A stretch of 64,000 bases of DNA from Aegilops tauschii subsp. strangulata. Lineage: Eukaryota; Streptophyta; Magnoliopsida; Poales; Poaceae. A model generated the notes under the pieces. That model searched no databases. It had not been told where the DNA came from and saw only the letters and a program-made list of their open reading frames with translations. Below are positions 49,817 to 61,684 of the stretch, piece after piece (positions within the stretch are counted from its first letter, which is position 1; the number at the start of each line of letters is the position of its first letter). The DNA is taken from positions 448,105,793 to 448,169,792 of the forward strand of contig NC_053037.3 in assembly GCF_002575655.3 (NCBI RefSeq). Reading direction: 5' to 3'. The position numbers and the translations under genes were made by a program.

Positions 49817-50272
49817 ATGTCTTCTCAAGAGTCAGTCGGGGAGAGCCGGGTGTCTCATCCGGCATCGAGATCAAGGACAAACAGCGATGCTGACCACTTT
49901 GGGCCAGCAACGGAGGAAGAGATGGAGGCTGATTTGAAGCGGATAGATGCCATGGAGGAGGATCAAGAAGTCACTTCTCGCTTTCGAGCTGGATTCACGA
50001 CGGGGGAACTTCAGAGCTCGGTTATTCCAAACTCGGTTATCTCTTCCAATGTTAGATTTCTTTCTTACGAGAATATGAAAAGGAGTGTTGTCTGTTCCCC
50101 CACAGCTATGCAACATCCATGGGTGCAAGGAGCTTTAACCGTCACGGGTAAGCTCCGTAAGGAGATAATGGATCTCAAACAGCAACTCAATAAGCTCGAG
50201 GAAGAGAATCGTATCCTGAGGAGTATCATCGCCAAGAATATCACACCACCACCACCGAAGAAGGATACATAA
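49817..50272 (+). CDS. Extra Athila ORF after pol, coiled-coil protein of 151 aa
   Basis: An uninterrupted frame beginning MSSQESVGESRVSHPASRSR. It has an acidic middle (ATEEEMEADLKRIDAMEEDQ), an ordered-looking part with SYENMKRSVVCSPTAMQHPW, and a leucine-spaced helix near residues 110-143 (KEIMDLKQQLNKLEEENRIL) that should form a coiled coil. It ends in PPPPKKDT. No signal peptide or membrane segment is visible, so it is not an obvious envelope-like protein. It lies where Athila elements carry additional ORFs. It is open while pol has at least five lesions. The function is unknown. Confidence 0.6.
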   Translation: MSSQESVGESRVSHPASRSRTNSDADHFGPATEEEMEADLKRIDAMEEDQEVTSRFRAGFTTGELQSSVIPNSVISSNVRFLSYENMKRSVVCSPTAMQHPWVQGALTVTGKLRKEIMDLKQQLNKLEEENRILRSIIAKNITPPPPKKDT

Positions 50273-50530
50273 TCACATGGGTATGGGCACTCCCCTTGGC
50301 AACTGCAAGGCTTGGGGGAGGTGCCCCGGTATCGTATCACCATCACATCTCTATCTTTACCGTTTTTCTTAGTTCGATCCTTTTAGTAATATCTTGATCT
50401 AGTAAAATAAAGTTTTGGTATGATTTAGTTTCGAGTTTTGCTTTATGATCGCTCTATGTAATCGAGTCCGTGAGCTATATATAATAAAGATTAGTGTTGA
50501 GTCAAGGGCTTGATTATCTTGCTATGATCT

Positions 50531-53265
50531 TGTAGCGACCAGACCTCAAATGGCCTGTGCTGCTGTGCACCAGTGTCATCCCTGGATCAGTAATGCTGAC
50601 ACGCACAGTACAAATGGAGGATTTATAACAGAGTAGCAATCACACACTTATTACATCGAATGTCTCCGAAGAGATTAAGTATAATAAACATGGCTTAAGG
50701 CCATCTAATAACGATAACAGCGGAAGACTTGGAAGATAAGTGAGTCCATCAACTCCAGCGGCATCACTGAGTATAAGACCACGACCTAAGGCACCTTACT
50801 CGTCGTCTGAAAGGTCTGCAACATGAAACGTTGCAGCCCGAAAACGGGTCAGCACATAGAATATGCTGGCAAAGCAACACGTAGAGAACAATGAACAATG
50901 ATAAGGCTATACTATATGCATATATGGCTGGTGGAAAGGCTCTATGGTTACAGTTTTGCGAAAAGCCAATTTTATCCTACTGCAAAGGAATACATTTTAT
51001 TTAACTATCATGGTGGTTGAAACATTGAGAAGGTACCTCCAACTCAATCCCAATTAAGTAACATCATTAACCCAACAAAATTAATTATAAGTATCACGGT
51101 GATGAGATTCAAATGATAATCCAGGTACTAGATACTCAAGTTGTCCATAACCGGGGACACGGCTAATCATGATCAGTTTGTACACTCTGCAGAGGTTTGT
51201 GCACTTTTCCCCACAAGACTCGATCGCCTCCGCTTGAATTCTCGCACTACATGATGTTTGAGAAACGGATGACCGAGACACAGTCTTTCAGAAACAGTCA
51301 CTCTCTACTCTGGATGGACCGGTACACCTACTTTCCCCTACATCTGCTAGTCCACCTCTTCAAGAGATCCTGTAACCTACTCAGCTATGCTAGAGCCCAT
51401 AATAGCTTGCGGCTGCACACGGAAGTTTCTAGCATGAATAATCTTATGATCCCTTTGAGCCTGGGTGGCGGACCTTATACAAACAGACAACACTGGGTTC
51501 TCCAGGTGCCTCAATCCACCCAGATGTGAGTTTTAGTTGCCGCCTTAAGTTGAACCATTATTAAACACTCACATCTGTCATGAATATCTCTCAAACCCAA
51601 TCCACGTCTACGAGCATAGCATGGCAATAAATAAAAGCAACGTAGAAGTAACTCCCAAGGGTTTGATATAAACAGGTAATAGGTACTACCTCAACTACTT
51701 CCCAATACCCACAGTTTAATTAGATCCTAATCATGCAATGTGTGAGGAAAAGAGATCTAATGCAATAAAACTGGGTATGAACGGGGTATGATCAAAGTGT
51801 TACTTGCCTTGCTGATGATCCGCAAAACCTAGCGAGTCGAAGTAACAAGCGGCACACTCCGGGTACTCTATCGCAAACAAACAAGCATACAATCAGTACT
51901 CATCTAATGCACAGGTAAAACTCGAAAGAAAGATCCAACCAGAAAGTTCAACTTAAGAACTCCGGTTTGCAAAAAGAATCAACTCGAAAGAAGCAACGGA
52001 AATCAAATGGTGAAAGAAAGAAACTCCGTTTGCTAATCTGGATCTAGGTCAAATTTTACTGTTGCAAAAACTTGTTTGAGTAGATTAAACGGAAAGAGAA
52101 TTTCGAGACGAAACTCTAGGCGCTTGAATCACCTGATTCCGATAAACGAGCGAGAAGTTAAACATATTCGAAAATTCGAGCAGAAATCGAATCTGAGAAA
52201 ATAACGAGAAAATCCGACGAAAAAGAAAAAACGGACGAACGGTTAAATAACGGACGTACGTTAACAGAGAAAAACCGACGCACGCGTTCGTTAAAACGAA
52301 CGGTTCGGTGAACGCTCGTAAAATAAGAAAACCGAAAAAAAACCGATCTAGGGGTTTTTTTTAAAACAAAAGGTTTTTTTTTTCTTTTCAAAAAACCGGT
52401 CAACACGAGATGAGGCAGCGGCGGTACCTCGACGGGGCTCGCTCCGGCGAGGGCTCCGGCGGGCGCGGCTAGGCAGCGGGGGTGCGGGGCTCGGGGGCGG
52501 CGGCTCCGGCGGCGAGGGGCTCCGGCTCGGGGCTCCCGGCGGCGGGCGACGGCGGCAAAAGGCGGGCGGCGGCGGCGTGCTCCTCCGGCGGCGGTGATGG
52601 CGAAAACGGAGGGGGGGTATATATGGAGGGGGGGGGGCGAGGGCGACTTGGGGGAGGGGGCACCGAGGCGGCGGCGGCGTCGTGGCGAGGCCGGACTCCG
52701 GCGGCGTCGTGGGGAGGAAGGAGAGCGCGGGCGGGATGGGCCGTCGGCTGGGCTCGGCCCAGTCGGCGCGGTGCGTATATATTTTTTTAAATATGTTCCA
52801 CGGAAAATATTGCGTAGAAAAATAAATAAAAATCAGAAAAATATGAAATAAATTTTCCCCGTCTAGTTAGAAACTCTAGAATAGGGTGAACATTTTTTAA
52901 AATAAAAAATAATATTTTGAAAACATGCATATTTTTAATTGCAATAAAAATTGCGAATAAAATCCAATAAATTCCAAATAATGTTTTTAACATTTTTCCT
53001 CCAGTATTTCAGTGTTTTTGGAGAAGTCATATTTTCTCCTCTCGCTTATTTATAAATTGAAATATTTTTCCGGAGAGAAAAATAATTAAAATAAAATCCT
53101 CGTTTTGAAAAATCAAATAAGAAAAATTCGAGAAAATCCCCAACTCTCTCCGAGGGTCCTTGAGTTGCTTAGGATTTATCGAGGATTTGTCAAAATGCAA
53201 CAAAACATGATATGCAAATGATGATCTATGTATAACATTCCAAATTGAAAATTTGGGATGTTACA
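50531..53265 (-). repeat. 3' LTR of the chromovirus
   Basis: 2,735 bp with TG...CA ends. A strongly GC-rich island (52430-52770) follows a TATATA box at 52618-52624 (minus-strand sense). Proline-rich open frames there come from composition. Confidence 0.92.
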
Positions 53266-53277
53266 AACCTACCCCCC

Positions 53278-54534
53278 TTAAGATGAATCTCGCCCTCGAG
53301 ATTCGGGTTGGCTAGAAAACAGGTGGGAGTGGTTTTTCCGTAGATCTTCCTCTCGCTCCCAGGTGGCCTCATCTTCGGTGTGGTGACTCCACTGAACTCT
53401 GCAAAACTTGATAACCTTGCTGCGGGTAACTCGGCTGGCATACTCGAGAATCTTCACTGGCTTCTCCTCATAGGTCAAATCACTTTCCAACTGAATCGCT
53501 TCCAGTGGCACAGTATCTCTCAGTGGTATCTCAGCCATCTCTGCGTGGCACTTCTTCAACTGCGAAACATGAAATACATCATGTACTTCAGACAATCCTT
53601 CGGGCAATTCCAGCTTGTAGGCAACTTCTCCCATACGTTCCAACACTCTGTATGGTCCGATAAAATGGGGCGCTAACTTTCCCTTAACTCCAAAGCGCTT
53701 TACTCCTCGTAGTGGTGATACTCGAAGATACACTCTGTCTCCGACTTCGTGAACTGTCTCCTTGCGTTTAGAATCAGCATAACTCTTCTGCCTGGACCGG
53801 GCTACCTTTAGCCTATCGCGAATCAACTTCACTTTCTGTTCAGACTCCTTAATCAAATCTGGTCCAAACAACTGATGGTCTCCAACTTCGTCCCACAACA
53901 ACGGTGTTCTACACCTCCTTCCGTACAAAGCTTCGAAGGGGCCCATCTTCAAACTGGTTTGATAGTTGTTGTTATACGAAAACTCCGCATATGGCAAATT
54001 GTCATCCCAACTAGATCCATAATCTAGCGCGCATGCTCTCAACATGTCCTCCAAAATCTGGTTGACTCTCTCGGTCTGTCCATCTGTCTGCGGGTGAAAT
54101 GCTGTACTAAATTCCAGCCTAGTTCCCAATGTTGCATGTAGCTGCTTCCAAAACTTCGAGGTAAATTGGGTTCCTCTGTCTGATACAATGGTCCTCGGAA
54201 CTCCATGCAAACATACTATCCTGGTCATGTATATCTTTGCCAACTTAGCGCTGGTGTAAGTGGTCTTCACTGGAATGAAATGAGCCACTTTCGTCAAACG
54301 GTGGACTACAACCCATATCGAGTCATAGCCTGAACGGGTCCTGGGCAATCCTGTGATAAAATCCATGCCTATCTTATCCCACTTCCATTCGGGTATCGGC
54401 AATGGCTGTAGCAATCCTGCTGGCTGCTGATGCTCTGCCTTCACTCTCTGACATACATCACAAACTGCTACATACTCCGCAATATCCTTCTTCATTCCGG
54501 TCCACCAGAAAGTATTCTTCAAATCCAAATACAT
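53278..54534 (-). CDS. Chromovirus integrase with chromodomain-like C-terminus (N-truncated)
   Basis: A 418-codon frame that begins inside the zinc finger (VAVCDVCQRVK holds its CC pair). The core has WDKIGMDFITGLPRTRSGYD, TIVSDRGTQFTSKFWKQL and QTDGQTERVNQILEDML, giving the full DDE set. The GPY/F module follows (KLAPHFIGPYRVLERMGEVA, VHDVFHVSQLKKC). The end, KILEYASRVTRSKVIKFCRV then QWSHHTEDEATWEREEDL, is chromodomain-like and would steer insertion to marked chromatin. Tekay/Del-type lineage is likely. In the full element this is the end of one long polyprotein. Here the upstream RT and RNase H are deleted and the frame is not joined to protease. Confidence 0.88.
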   Translation of the reverse strand: MYLDLKNTFWWTGMKKDIAEYVAVCDVCQRVKAEHQQPAGLLQPLPIPEWKWDKIGMDFITGLPRTRSGYDSIWVVVHRLTKVAHFIPVKTTYTSAKLAKIYMTRIVCLHGVPRTIVSDRGTQFTSKFWKQLHATLGTRLEFSTAFHPQTDGQTERVNQILEDMLRACALDYGSSWDDNLPYAEFSYNNNYQTSLKMGPFEALYGRRCRTPLLWDEVGDHQLFGPDLIKESEQKVKLIRDRLKVARSRQKSYADSKRKETVHEVGDRVYLRVSPLRGVKRFGVKGKLAPHFIGPYRVLERMGEVAYKLELPEGLSEVHDVFHVSQLKKCHAEMAEIPLRDTVPLEAIQLESDLTYEEKPVKILEYASRVTRSKVIKFCRVQWSHHTEDEATWEREEDLRKNHSHLFSSQPESRGRDSS

Positions 54535-55517
54535 CTTGGTATTCCCTGGGTGAATCGAGTACGGTGAATCATGGGCTTCCTGTACGGTCTCTTAGATATT
54601 GGCCCTGTGCCTGGCAAAAGTTCAATCAAAAACTCAATGTCTCTATCTGGTGGCATGCCTGGCAACTCTTCTGGAAATACATCCGGATAATCCTTCACCA
54701 CTGGTACTTCCTCCTGTACAACTCCTGATAAGGAATTCACTTGAGTCCTCTTCGGCATATGCCGGGATACATACTTGATCCTCTTTCCTTCCGAGGTGGT
54801 AAGCAAAATAGTCTTGCTAGCACAATCGATGTTTCCTCCATACAACGATAGCCAATCCATTCCCAAAATCACATCCAAACCTTGCGATTCCAAAACAATG
54901 AGGTCTGAGGGGAAAACATGCCTTCCAATGGCCAACGGTATCTTAAAACATCCTTGGGTGGCCATATACTCTGCTCGTGGCGAGGTTACTAACATGGGGC
55001 TTTTGAGAACTTGGGTGGACATCTTAAACTTGTTTACGAATCCCCTTGATATGTATGAATGCGATGCACCAGTATCGAAAAGAATAGTTGCAGTAAATGA
55101 CTTAACCAAAAACTTACCTATTACTGCATCAGGCTGAGCTTCAATCTCCTCCACGCTCACGTGGTTCACATGTCCTTTGTTGAACGGGTTCGGCTTCTTC
55201 CCAGAGCTTCCATTGCCGTTTCCATTTTGGGCTTCGGGACAATCAGTTGCATAATGTCCCGTCTTCTGGCACTTGAAACAAGTAATGTGACTTAGATCTT
55301 TCTTGGTTGGGGTAGATGGGTTGGTGCGGTTCTGTCCGTTTCCTCCTCCATTCCCATTACCATTCTTGGAGCCATTATGGTTGTGCGAACTACCTCCTCC
55401 ATGGGTATGCTGAAACTGTCCTCCCGGCTTCGGGGTAAATCGTGGCTGTATAATTCTCCCACCATGATGCTGCGGGTCCATCAAGCTGATGTGCGGCAAA
55501 ATGCACTCTTTCCGCAT
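54519..55517 (-). pseudogene. Chromovirus gag end and protease, truncated at RT
   Basis: This frame enters from a deletion point near 55480-55517. It carries a Gly/Asn-rich linker, the CCHC knuckle CFKCQKTGHYATDC, protease ATILFDTGASHSYISRGFV, LDVILGMDWLSLYGGNIDC, and the first residues of RT (PGMPPDRDIEFLIELLPGTG, then PISKRPYRK). It then jumps to sequence that belongs just before the integrase zinc finger, in another frame, and stops. The whole RT and RNase H (normally well over 1 kb) is absent. Confidence 0.88.
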
Positions 55518-55869
55518 CTGTGCATCCTGCAGTGGTTAACTTCCTTCCAACTTTGTGGAGCCAATCATCTGCAACAATCGGCTCGGTACTACTGGAAAAC
55601 ACCGGCGGGTTTAGCCTTAAGAAACGGGCTAAGTGGTCAACAGGTGGTGGTGGCGGTGGGTTGTTGTTGTTGTTGTTGTTGCCTTGGTTCTGAACTAACA
55701 CTTGCATCAAGGCATTCTGTTGCTGAATCAACTGGGTGATCTCGGGCGGGAAAACAAATCCGGTGTCGCGTCTCGGAGGCATCTGATAGGTTTTAGAAAA
55801 GATGAGAATTAAGAATAGAATGAGGTCTAGAGAGAAAACACTACCCATATGCTCATGAGACAAATTCAA
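55390..55869 (-). pseudogene. Chromovirus gag N-terminal part, truncated by deletion
   Basis: The likely start is the second Met, MPPRRDTGFVFPPEITQLIQ. Then come a poly-Asn/poly-Pro stretch and the gag core start (HLARFLRLNPPVFSSSTEPI, VADDWLHKVGRKLTTAGCTD, DGPAASWWENYTAT). Soon after WWENY the sequence jumps to the Gly/Asn-rich linker in another frame. The middle of gag is therefore missing, and the protein ends early at 55390. Confidence 0.85.
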
Positions 55870-55982
55870 TCAATATCACTCAATCAATCCAAACAAGGCA
55901 AAACAATCGATCTATCTAGCGTTACAAAGTGCTTGAGCTATACTACTAAATGGGGGAAAACTACTACTGTTATGGTAGTCTA

Positions 55983-56714
55983 CTAAAAATTCTGATCCGT
56001 TGAAGACTCCATGATGTCTGCTCCAGCTTCATCAACCCATTCCTCTTCACTTGGTTCCGAGTCAGTGTCGTCGATGATGATGTAGTTATTCGGACAAGTG
56101 CATTCGTCGACTTCTGCTTTTGGCACTGGATTTCCCACGAATGTTCCAATCTTATTCTCCAGGTCGTCAATCTTCCCGACTAGTGCGTTGATTTCTTCCA
56201 AATAGTCTTCGCGTGTAGTCTTGAGTTCCTCTTGGAGCTCCTTGATCTTCGTGAATGCCTTCTTCAGTTCTTCCTTGTCCGTGCATATCTGGTTCTCCTG
56301 GCGACGAATATGTTGGCTCTGCTCCTGGATGAAAGCTGCAATTGATCCATCCTTCTTGGTTCTGATCATCTCCCATTGCGCGTCTCGACGTCCACAAATT
56401 TGATAAATTGTATCCTTAAGCTCCTGGTGATAGACTTCTCCAATGCGTCCCATGGCGATATGTGCGGCCATGCTCTTCCCTAAGCTCCAAGTTGGTGCTT
56501 CGAAAACCAATCTTATGGGTTCCGTAATTGGCGCAAACGTCCTTCCTGGAATGATAACTTGAATCTTCCAGCTCTCCTCTTCAGGTAATGTAGCGTTGCA
56601 GGTTCCGGTGATGCTTGGTATTCCTATGTTCAAGTACTTGGTGACTTCCTTCAAATGTCGTCCAAATGGCGTGTCTTCATCTGGTTGCATGAACTTGCCC
56701 CTTGCATTCGCCAT
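55983..56714 (-). CDS. Extra ORF between primer site and gag, 243 aa, intact
   Basis: The first frame after the primer site (ATG at 56714, ~110 bases from the LTR). It starts MANARGKFMQPDEDTPFGRH and has a compact N-terminal domain (VTKYLNIGIPSITGTCNATL, EESWKIQVIIPGRTFAPITE, SLGKSMAAHIAMGRIGEVYH). A long charged helix near residues 150-195 (KEELKKAFTKIKELQEELKT) should form a coiled coil. A CTCPNN motif and an acidic tail with TDSEPSEEEWVDE close it. There are no stops, although gag and pol of the same element are gutted. It is not gag, which follows separately. I do not recognise a function. Confidence 0.7.
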   Translation of the reverse strand: MANARGKFMQPDEDTPFGRHLKEVTKYLNIGIPSITGTCNATLPEEESWKIQVIIPGRTFAPITEPIRLVFEAPTWSLGKSMAAHIAMGRIGEVYHQELKDTIYQICGRRDAQWEMIRTKKDGSIAAFIQEQSQHIRRQENQICTDKEELKKAFTKIKELQEELKTTREDYLEEINALVGKIDDLENKIGTFVGNPVPKAEVDECTCPNNYIIIDDTDSEPSEEEWVDEAGADIMESSTDQNF

Positions 56715-56810
56715 TCCTAAAAGAGTAGAAAGTGGAGAGGGGTCAGAAATGAGAAGAGAGAAGTTTTTCTAGGGCTTAAGCTTAGTGGTCGTGTCCTATA
56801 GTCAGCGTGT

Positions 56811-56822
56811 GCTCTGATACCA
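56811..56822 (-). other. Chromovirus primer binding site
   Basis: TGGTATCAGAGC on the minus strand, four bases from the 5' LTR; complementary to the 3' end of initiator Met tRNA. Confidence 0.88.
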
Positions 56823-56826
56823 ACTT

Positions 56827-59546
56827 TGTAGCGACCAAACCTCAAATGGCCTGTGCTGCTGTGCACCAGTGTCATCCTTGGATCAGTAATGCTGACACGC
56901 ACAGTACAAATGGAGGATTTATAACAGAGTAGCAATCACACACTTATTACATCGAATGTCTCCGAAGAGATTAAGTATAATAAACATGGCTTAAGGCCAT
57001 CTAATAACGATAACAGCGGAAGACTTGGAAGATAAGTGAGTCCATCAACTCCAGCGGCATCACTGAGTATAAGACCACGACCTAAGGCACCTTACTCGTC
57101 GTCTGAAAGGTCTGCAACATAAAACGTTGCAGCCCGAAAACGGGTCAGCACATAGAATATGCTGGCAAAGCAACACGTAGAGAACAATGAACAATGATAA
57201 GGCTATACTATATGCATATATGGCTGGTGGAAAGGCTCTATGGTTACAGTTTTGCGAAAAGCCAATTTTATCCTACTGCAAAGGAATACATTTTATTTAA
57301 CTATCATGGTGGTTGAAACATTGAGAAGGTACCTCCAACTCAATCCCAATTAAGTAACATCATTAACCCAACAAAATTAATTATAAGTATCACGGTGATG
57401 AGATTCAAATGATAATCCAGGTACTAGATACTCAAGTTGTCCATAACCGGGGACACAACTAATCATGATCAGTTTGTACACTCTGCAGAGGTTTGTGCAC
57501 TTTTCCCCACAAGACTCGATCGCCTCCGCTTGAATTCTCGCACTACATGATGTTTGAGAAACGGATGACCGAGACACAGTCTTTCAGAAACAGTCACTCT
57601 CTACTCTGGATGGACCGGTACACCTACTTTCCCCTACATCTGCTAGTCCACCTCTTCAAGAGATCCTGTAACCTACTCAGCTATGCTAGAGCCCATAATA
57701 GCTTGCGGCTGCACACGGAAGTTTCTAGCATGGATAATCTTATGATCCCTTTGAGCCTGGGTGGCGGACCTTATACAAACAGACAACACTGGGTTCTCCA
57801 GGTGCCTCAATCCACCCAGATGTGAGTTTTAGTTGCCACCTTAAGTTGAACCATTATTAAACACTCACATCTGTCATGAATATCTCTCAAACCCAATCAA
57901 CGTCTACGAGCATAGCATGGCAATAAATAAAAGCAACGTAGAAGTAACTCCCAAGGGTTTGATATAAACAGGTAATAGGTACTACCTCAACTACTTCCCA
58001 ATACCCACAGTTTAATTAGATCCTAATCATGCAATGTGTGAGGAAAACAGATCTAATGCAATAAAATTGGGTATGAACGGGGTATGATCAAAGTGTTACT
58101 TGCCTTGCTGATGATCCGCAAAACCTAGCGAGTCGAAGTAACAAGCGGCACACTCCGGGTACTCTATCACAAACAAACAAGCATACAATCAGTACTCATC
58201 TAATGCACAGGTAAAACTCGAAAGAAAGACCCAACCAGAAAGTTCAACTTAAGAACTCCGGTTTGCAAAAAGAATCAACTCGAAAGAAGCAACGGAAATC
58301 AAACGGTGAAAGAAAGAAACTCCGTTTGCTAATCTGGATCTAGGTCAAATTTTACTGTTGCAAAAGCTTGTTTGAGTAGATTAAACGGAAAGAGAATTTC
58401 GAGACGAAACTCTAGGTGCTTGAATCACCTGATTCCGATAAACGAGCGAGAAGTTAAACAGATTCGAAAATTCGATCAGAAATCGAATCTGAGAAAATAA
58501 CGAGAAAATCCGACGAAAAAGAAAAAACGGACGTTCGTTAACAGAGAAAAACCGACGCACGCGTTCGTTAAAACGAACGGTTCGGTGAACGCTCGTAAAA
58601 TAAGAAAACCGAAAAAAACCGGTCTAGGGTTTTTTTTAAAAAACAAAAGGTTTTTTTTTTCAAAAAACCGGTCAACACGAGACGAGGCAGCGGCGGTACC
58701 TCGACGGGGCTCGCTCCGGCGAGGGCTCCGGCGGGCGCGGCTAGGCAGCGGGGGTGTGGGGCTCGGGGGCGGCGGCTCCGGCGGCGAGGGGCTCCCGGCG
58801 GCGGGCGGCGGCGGCAAAAGGCGGGCGGCGGCGGCGGCTAGATGCGGCGGTGGCGTGCTCCTCCGGCGGCGGTGATGGCGAAAACGGAGGGGGGGGGGGG
58901 TATATATGGAGGGGGGGCGAGGGCGGCTTGGGGGAGGGGGCACCGAGGCGGCGGCGGCGTCGTGGCGAGGCCGGACTCCGGCGGCGTCATGGGGAGGAAG
59001 GAGAGCGCGGGCGGGATGGGCCGTCGGCTGGGCTCGGCCCAGTCGGCGCGGCGCGTATATTTTTTTTTAAAATATGTTCCACGGAAAATATTGCAGAGAA
59101 AAATAAATAAAAATCAGAAAAATATGAAATAAATTTTCCCCGTCTAGTTAGAAAATGTAGAATAGGGTGAACATTTTTTAAAATCAAAAATAATATTTTG
59201 AAAACATGCATATTTGTAATTGCAATAAAAATTGCGAATAAAATCCAATAAATTCCAAATAATGTTTTTAACATTTTTCCTCCAGTATTTCAATGTTTTT
59301 GGAGAAGTCATATTTTCTCCTCTCGCTTATTTATAAATTGAAATATTTTTCCGAAGAAAAAAATAATTAAAATAAAATCCTCGTTTTGAAAAATCAAATA
59401 AGAAAAATTCGAGAAAATCCCCAACTCTCTCCGAGGGTCCTTGAGTTGCTTAGGATTTATCGAGGATTTGTCAAAATGCAACAAAACATGATATGCAAAT
59501 GATGATCTATGTATAACATTCCAAATTGAAAATTTGGGATGTTACA
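56827..59546 (-). repeat. 5' LTR of the chromovirus
   Basis: 2,720 bp. Compared with the 3' LTR it shows few substitutions plus short indels, for example near 58530 (about 14 bases fewer) and in the GC island near 58780-58900. Confidence 0.92.
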
Positions 59547-60732
59547 GATCTTGAGTGAATAAAAGAAAAGAAATAAAAATAAATAAAGAGATCATATTGA
59601 TCTTATGGAGAGTAATGACTTCACATAGAAAGAGTATGATGATTAAAGGTTGTTGAGAGTTGACAAACATAGCTTTGGTCATCGTTGCAATTAATAGGAA
59701 GTAATAAAGAAAGAGAGGTTTCACATATAAATATACCATCTTGGACATCTTTTATGATTATGAGCACTCATTAAAATATGACATGCTAAAGAGTTGATGT
59801 TGGACAAGGAAGACAACGTAATGGGTTATGTTTTCTTATATCTGAAATAAAGTATATTGTCATGGATCATCCAACATGTTAAGCTTGCCTTTCCCCCTCA
59901 TGCTAGCCAAATTCTTTGCACCAAGTAGAGATACTACTTGTGCTTCCAAATACCCTTAAACTCAGTTTTGCCATGAGAGTCCACCTTATCTACCTATGGA
60001 TTGAGTAAGATCCTTCAAGTAAATTGTCATCGGTGCAAGCAATAAAAATTGCTCTCTAAATATGTATGATTGATTAGTGTGGAGGAAATAATCTTTATAC
60101 GATCTTGTGATGTGGAAGAAATAAAAGCGACGGACTGCATAATAAAGGTCCACATCACAAGTGGCAATATAAAGTGACATTTTTTTGCATTAAGATTTCG
60201 TGCATCCAACAATGAAAGCGCATGACAACCTCTGCTTCCCTCTGCGAAGGGCCTATCTTTTACTTTTATCTCTTACCCTTATGCAAGAGTCATGGTGATC
60301 TTCACCTTTCGTTTTTACATTTTATCCTTTGGCAAGCACAGTGTGTTGGAAAGATCCTGATATATATATCTAATTGGATGTAAGTTAGCATGAGCTATTA
60401 GTGTTGACATTACCCTTGAGGTAAAAGGTTGGGAGGCGAAACTATAAGCCCCTATCTTTCTCTGTGTCCGATTAAAACTCCATAACCACAAGTATTGCGT
60501 GAGTGTTAGCAATTGTGAAAGACTAAATGATAGTTGAGTATGTGGACTTGCTGAAAAGCTCTGACATAGACTCTTTCCGATGTTATGATAAATTGCAATT
60601 TCTTCAATGACTGAGATTATAGTTTGTTGGTTCTCAATGAAGTTTCTGATTCATACTTGACATTGTGAATAGATTATTACTTGAGCATAAGAAATCATAT
60701 GACAATATCCATATATGTTGCTGTTATAAGAA
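59547..60732 (+). other. Athila 3' non-coding region, first part
   Basis: AT-rich sequence continuing the Athila element after the chromovirus target-site copy (GATCT). No coding frame of note. Confidence 0.6.
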
Positions 60733-61684
60733 CTAGGAAAGTGGCCCGCTCGATGCGCGGGCAATGCCTTTTAAACCTCTATCATATTTTACCGTTAAAC
60801 TTCTTATATAGTGTGAGATTACAAATATTCTAGAATCCATTCGAATATTTTAATTATCATTCATTACTTTTGTAATACATAAATATTAGTAATAGTAAAT
60901 CAAAACCTAATTAATAAGGATTAATGTAAATTTATCATTTCACACCCAGATGTAATAATATTTTATTAAAAAAATTCAAATGTACCAACGAAAAAAATCG
61001 GTGGTTAATTTTGTTAGACCTTTGAAAGAGATTAGACATCATTGATATTGTCTTATTATTGTGTTTCGTGTAGTCTTGAAATATGAAGAATTACAACTTT
61101 TACTTGGATTCTATTATATGTACACTTTAGAACATATGACTCCTGCAAATTCATAGTCAAAATTGAGTATTACATTCACAAAGAAAAAACCCAGTACAAC
61201 TCATGTGTACTACAACAGATCAAAGAATATGATTCTTTTTTTTTGTCAATTACCATGATGGCAGTGATTTAGTGGAAGTAGTTATAATGAGGTCTTTGGT
61301 GCTCAACTACATACAAATTTATGTCTCATATATTCGTAAATATGATAATTAAATAGTGAACTTGCATTGTGTTGTGGAACTATTATATGTTGTATAATAG
61401 AACATGCCGACTTTGTGTGAGAGAACCGATGATGGTGCGATACATTGTTTGTTTTCATGACAACATTTTGATAGATAGAGAAAGCAGGATGTGTTGCATG
61501 GCCTTCTCTAGCTGATTGGATACTTTGGATGTCCCCATCGGTCGGTGCTGCCAGCCATTCTACCATGTTGCCATGAATTTTGGTGAAGGGTGAGATTAGC
61601 AAGATAGTATAATTCAAGTGGCATGAGAATGTAACTACTTGAGACTGGAATTATATCATTCCAGGGTGAAATCTCCGGAGATGG

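Larger units (their letters stand above)
50531..59546 (-). mobile_element. Chromovirus-type gypsy element with internal deletions, inserted in Athila
   Basis: 9,016 bp flanked by GATCT on both sides (50526-50530 and 59547-59551), in the opposite direction to its host. LTRs 50531-53265 and 56827-59546 start TGTAACATCCC and end GGTCGCTACA on the minus strand. The primer site at 56811-56822 (TGGTATCAGAGC) and the purine tract at 53266-53280 are both present. The internal part is only 3,561 bp: an extra ORF, part of gag, protease, then integrase with a chromodomain-like end. RT and RNase H are missing. The LTRs are very similar, with a few small indels. Confidence 0.93.

Noticed and set aside
58476..58943. 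Proline-rich frame of 155 codons (and its counterpart near 52469-52663)
   Set aside because: It lies in the GC island of both chromovirus LTRs, is not conserved in length between them, and comes from GGCGG-rich composition.
60733..60765. GC hairpin taken as a terminator or MULE inverted repeat
   Set aside because: No matching inverted repeat exists at the other side, and there is no 9-bp duplication. The CTAG end, the TC start and the A/T flanks fit a Helitron better.
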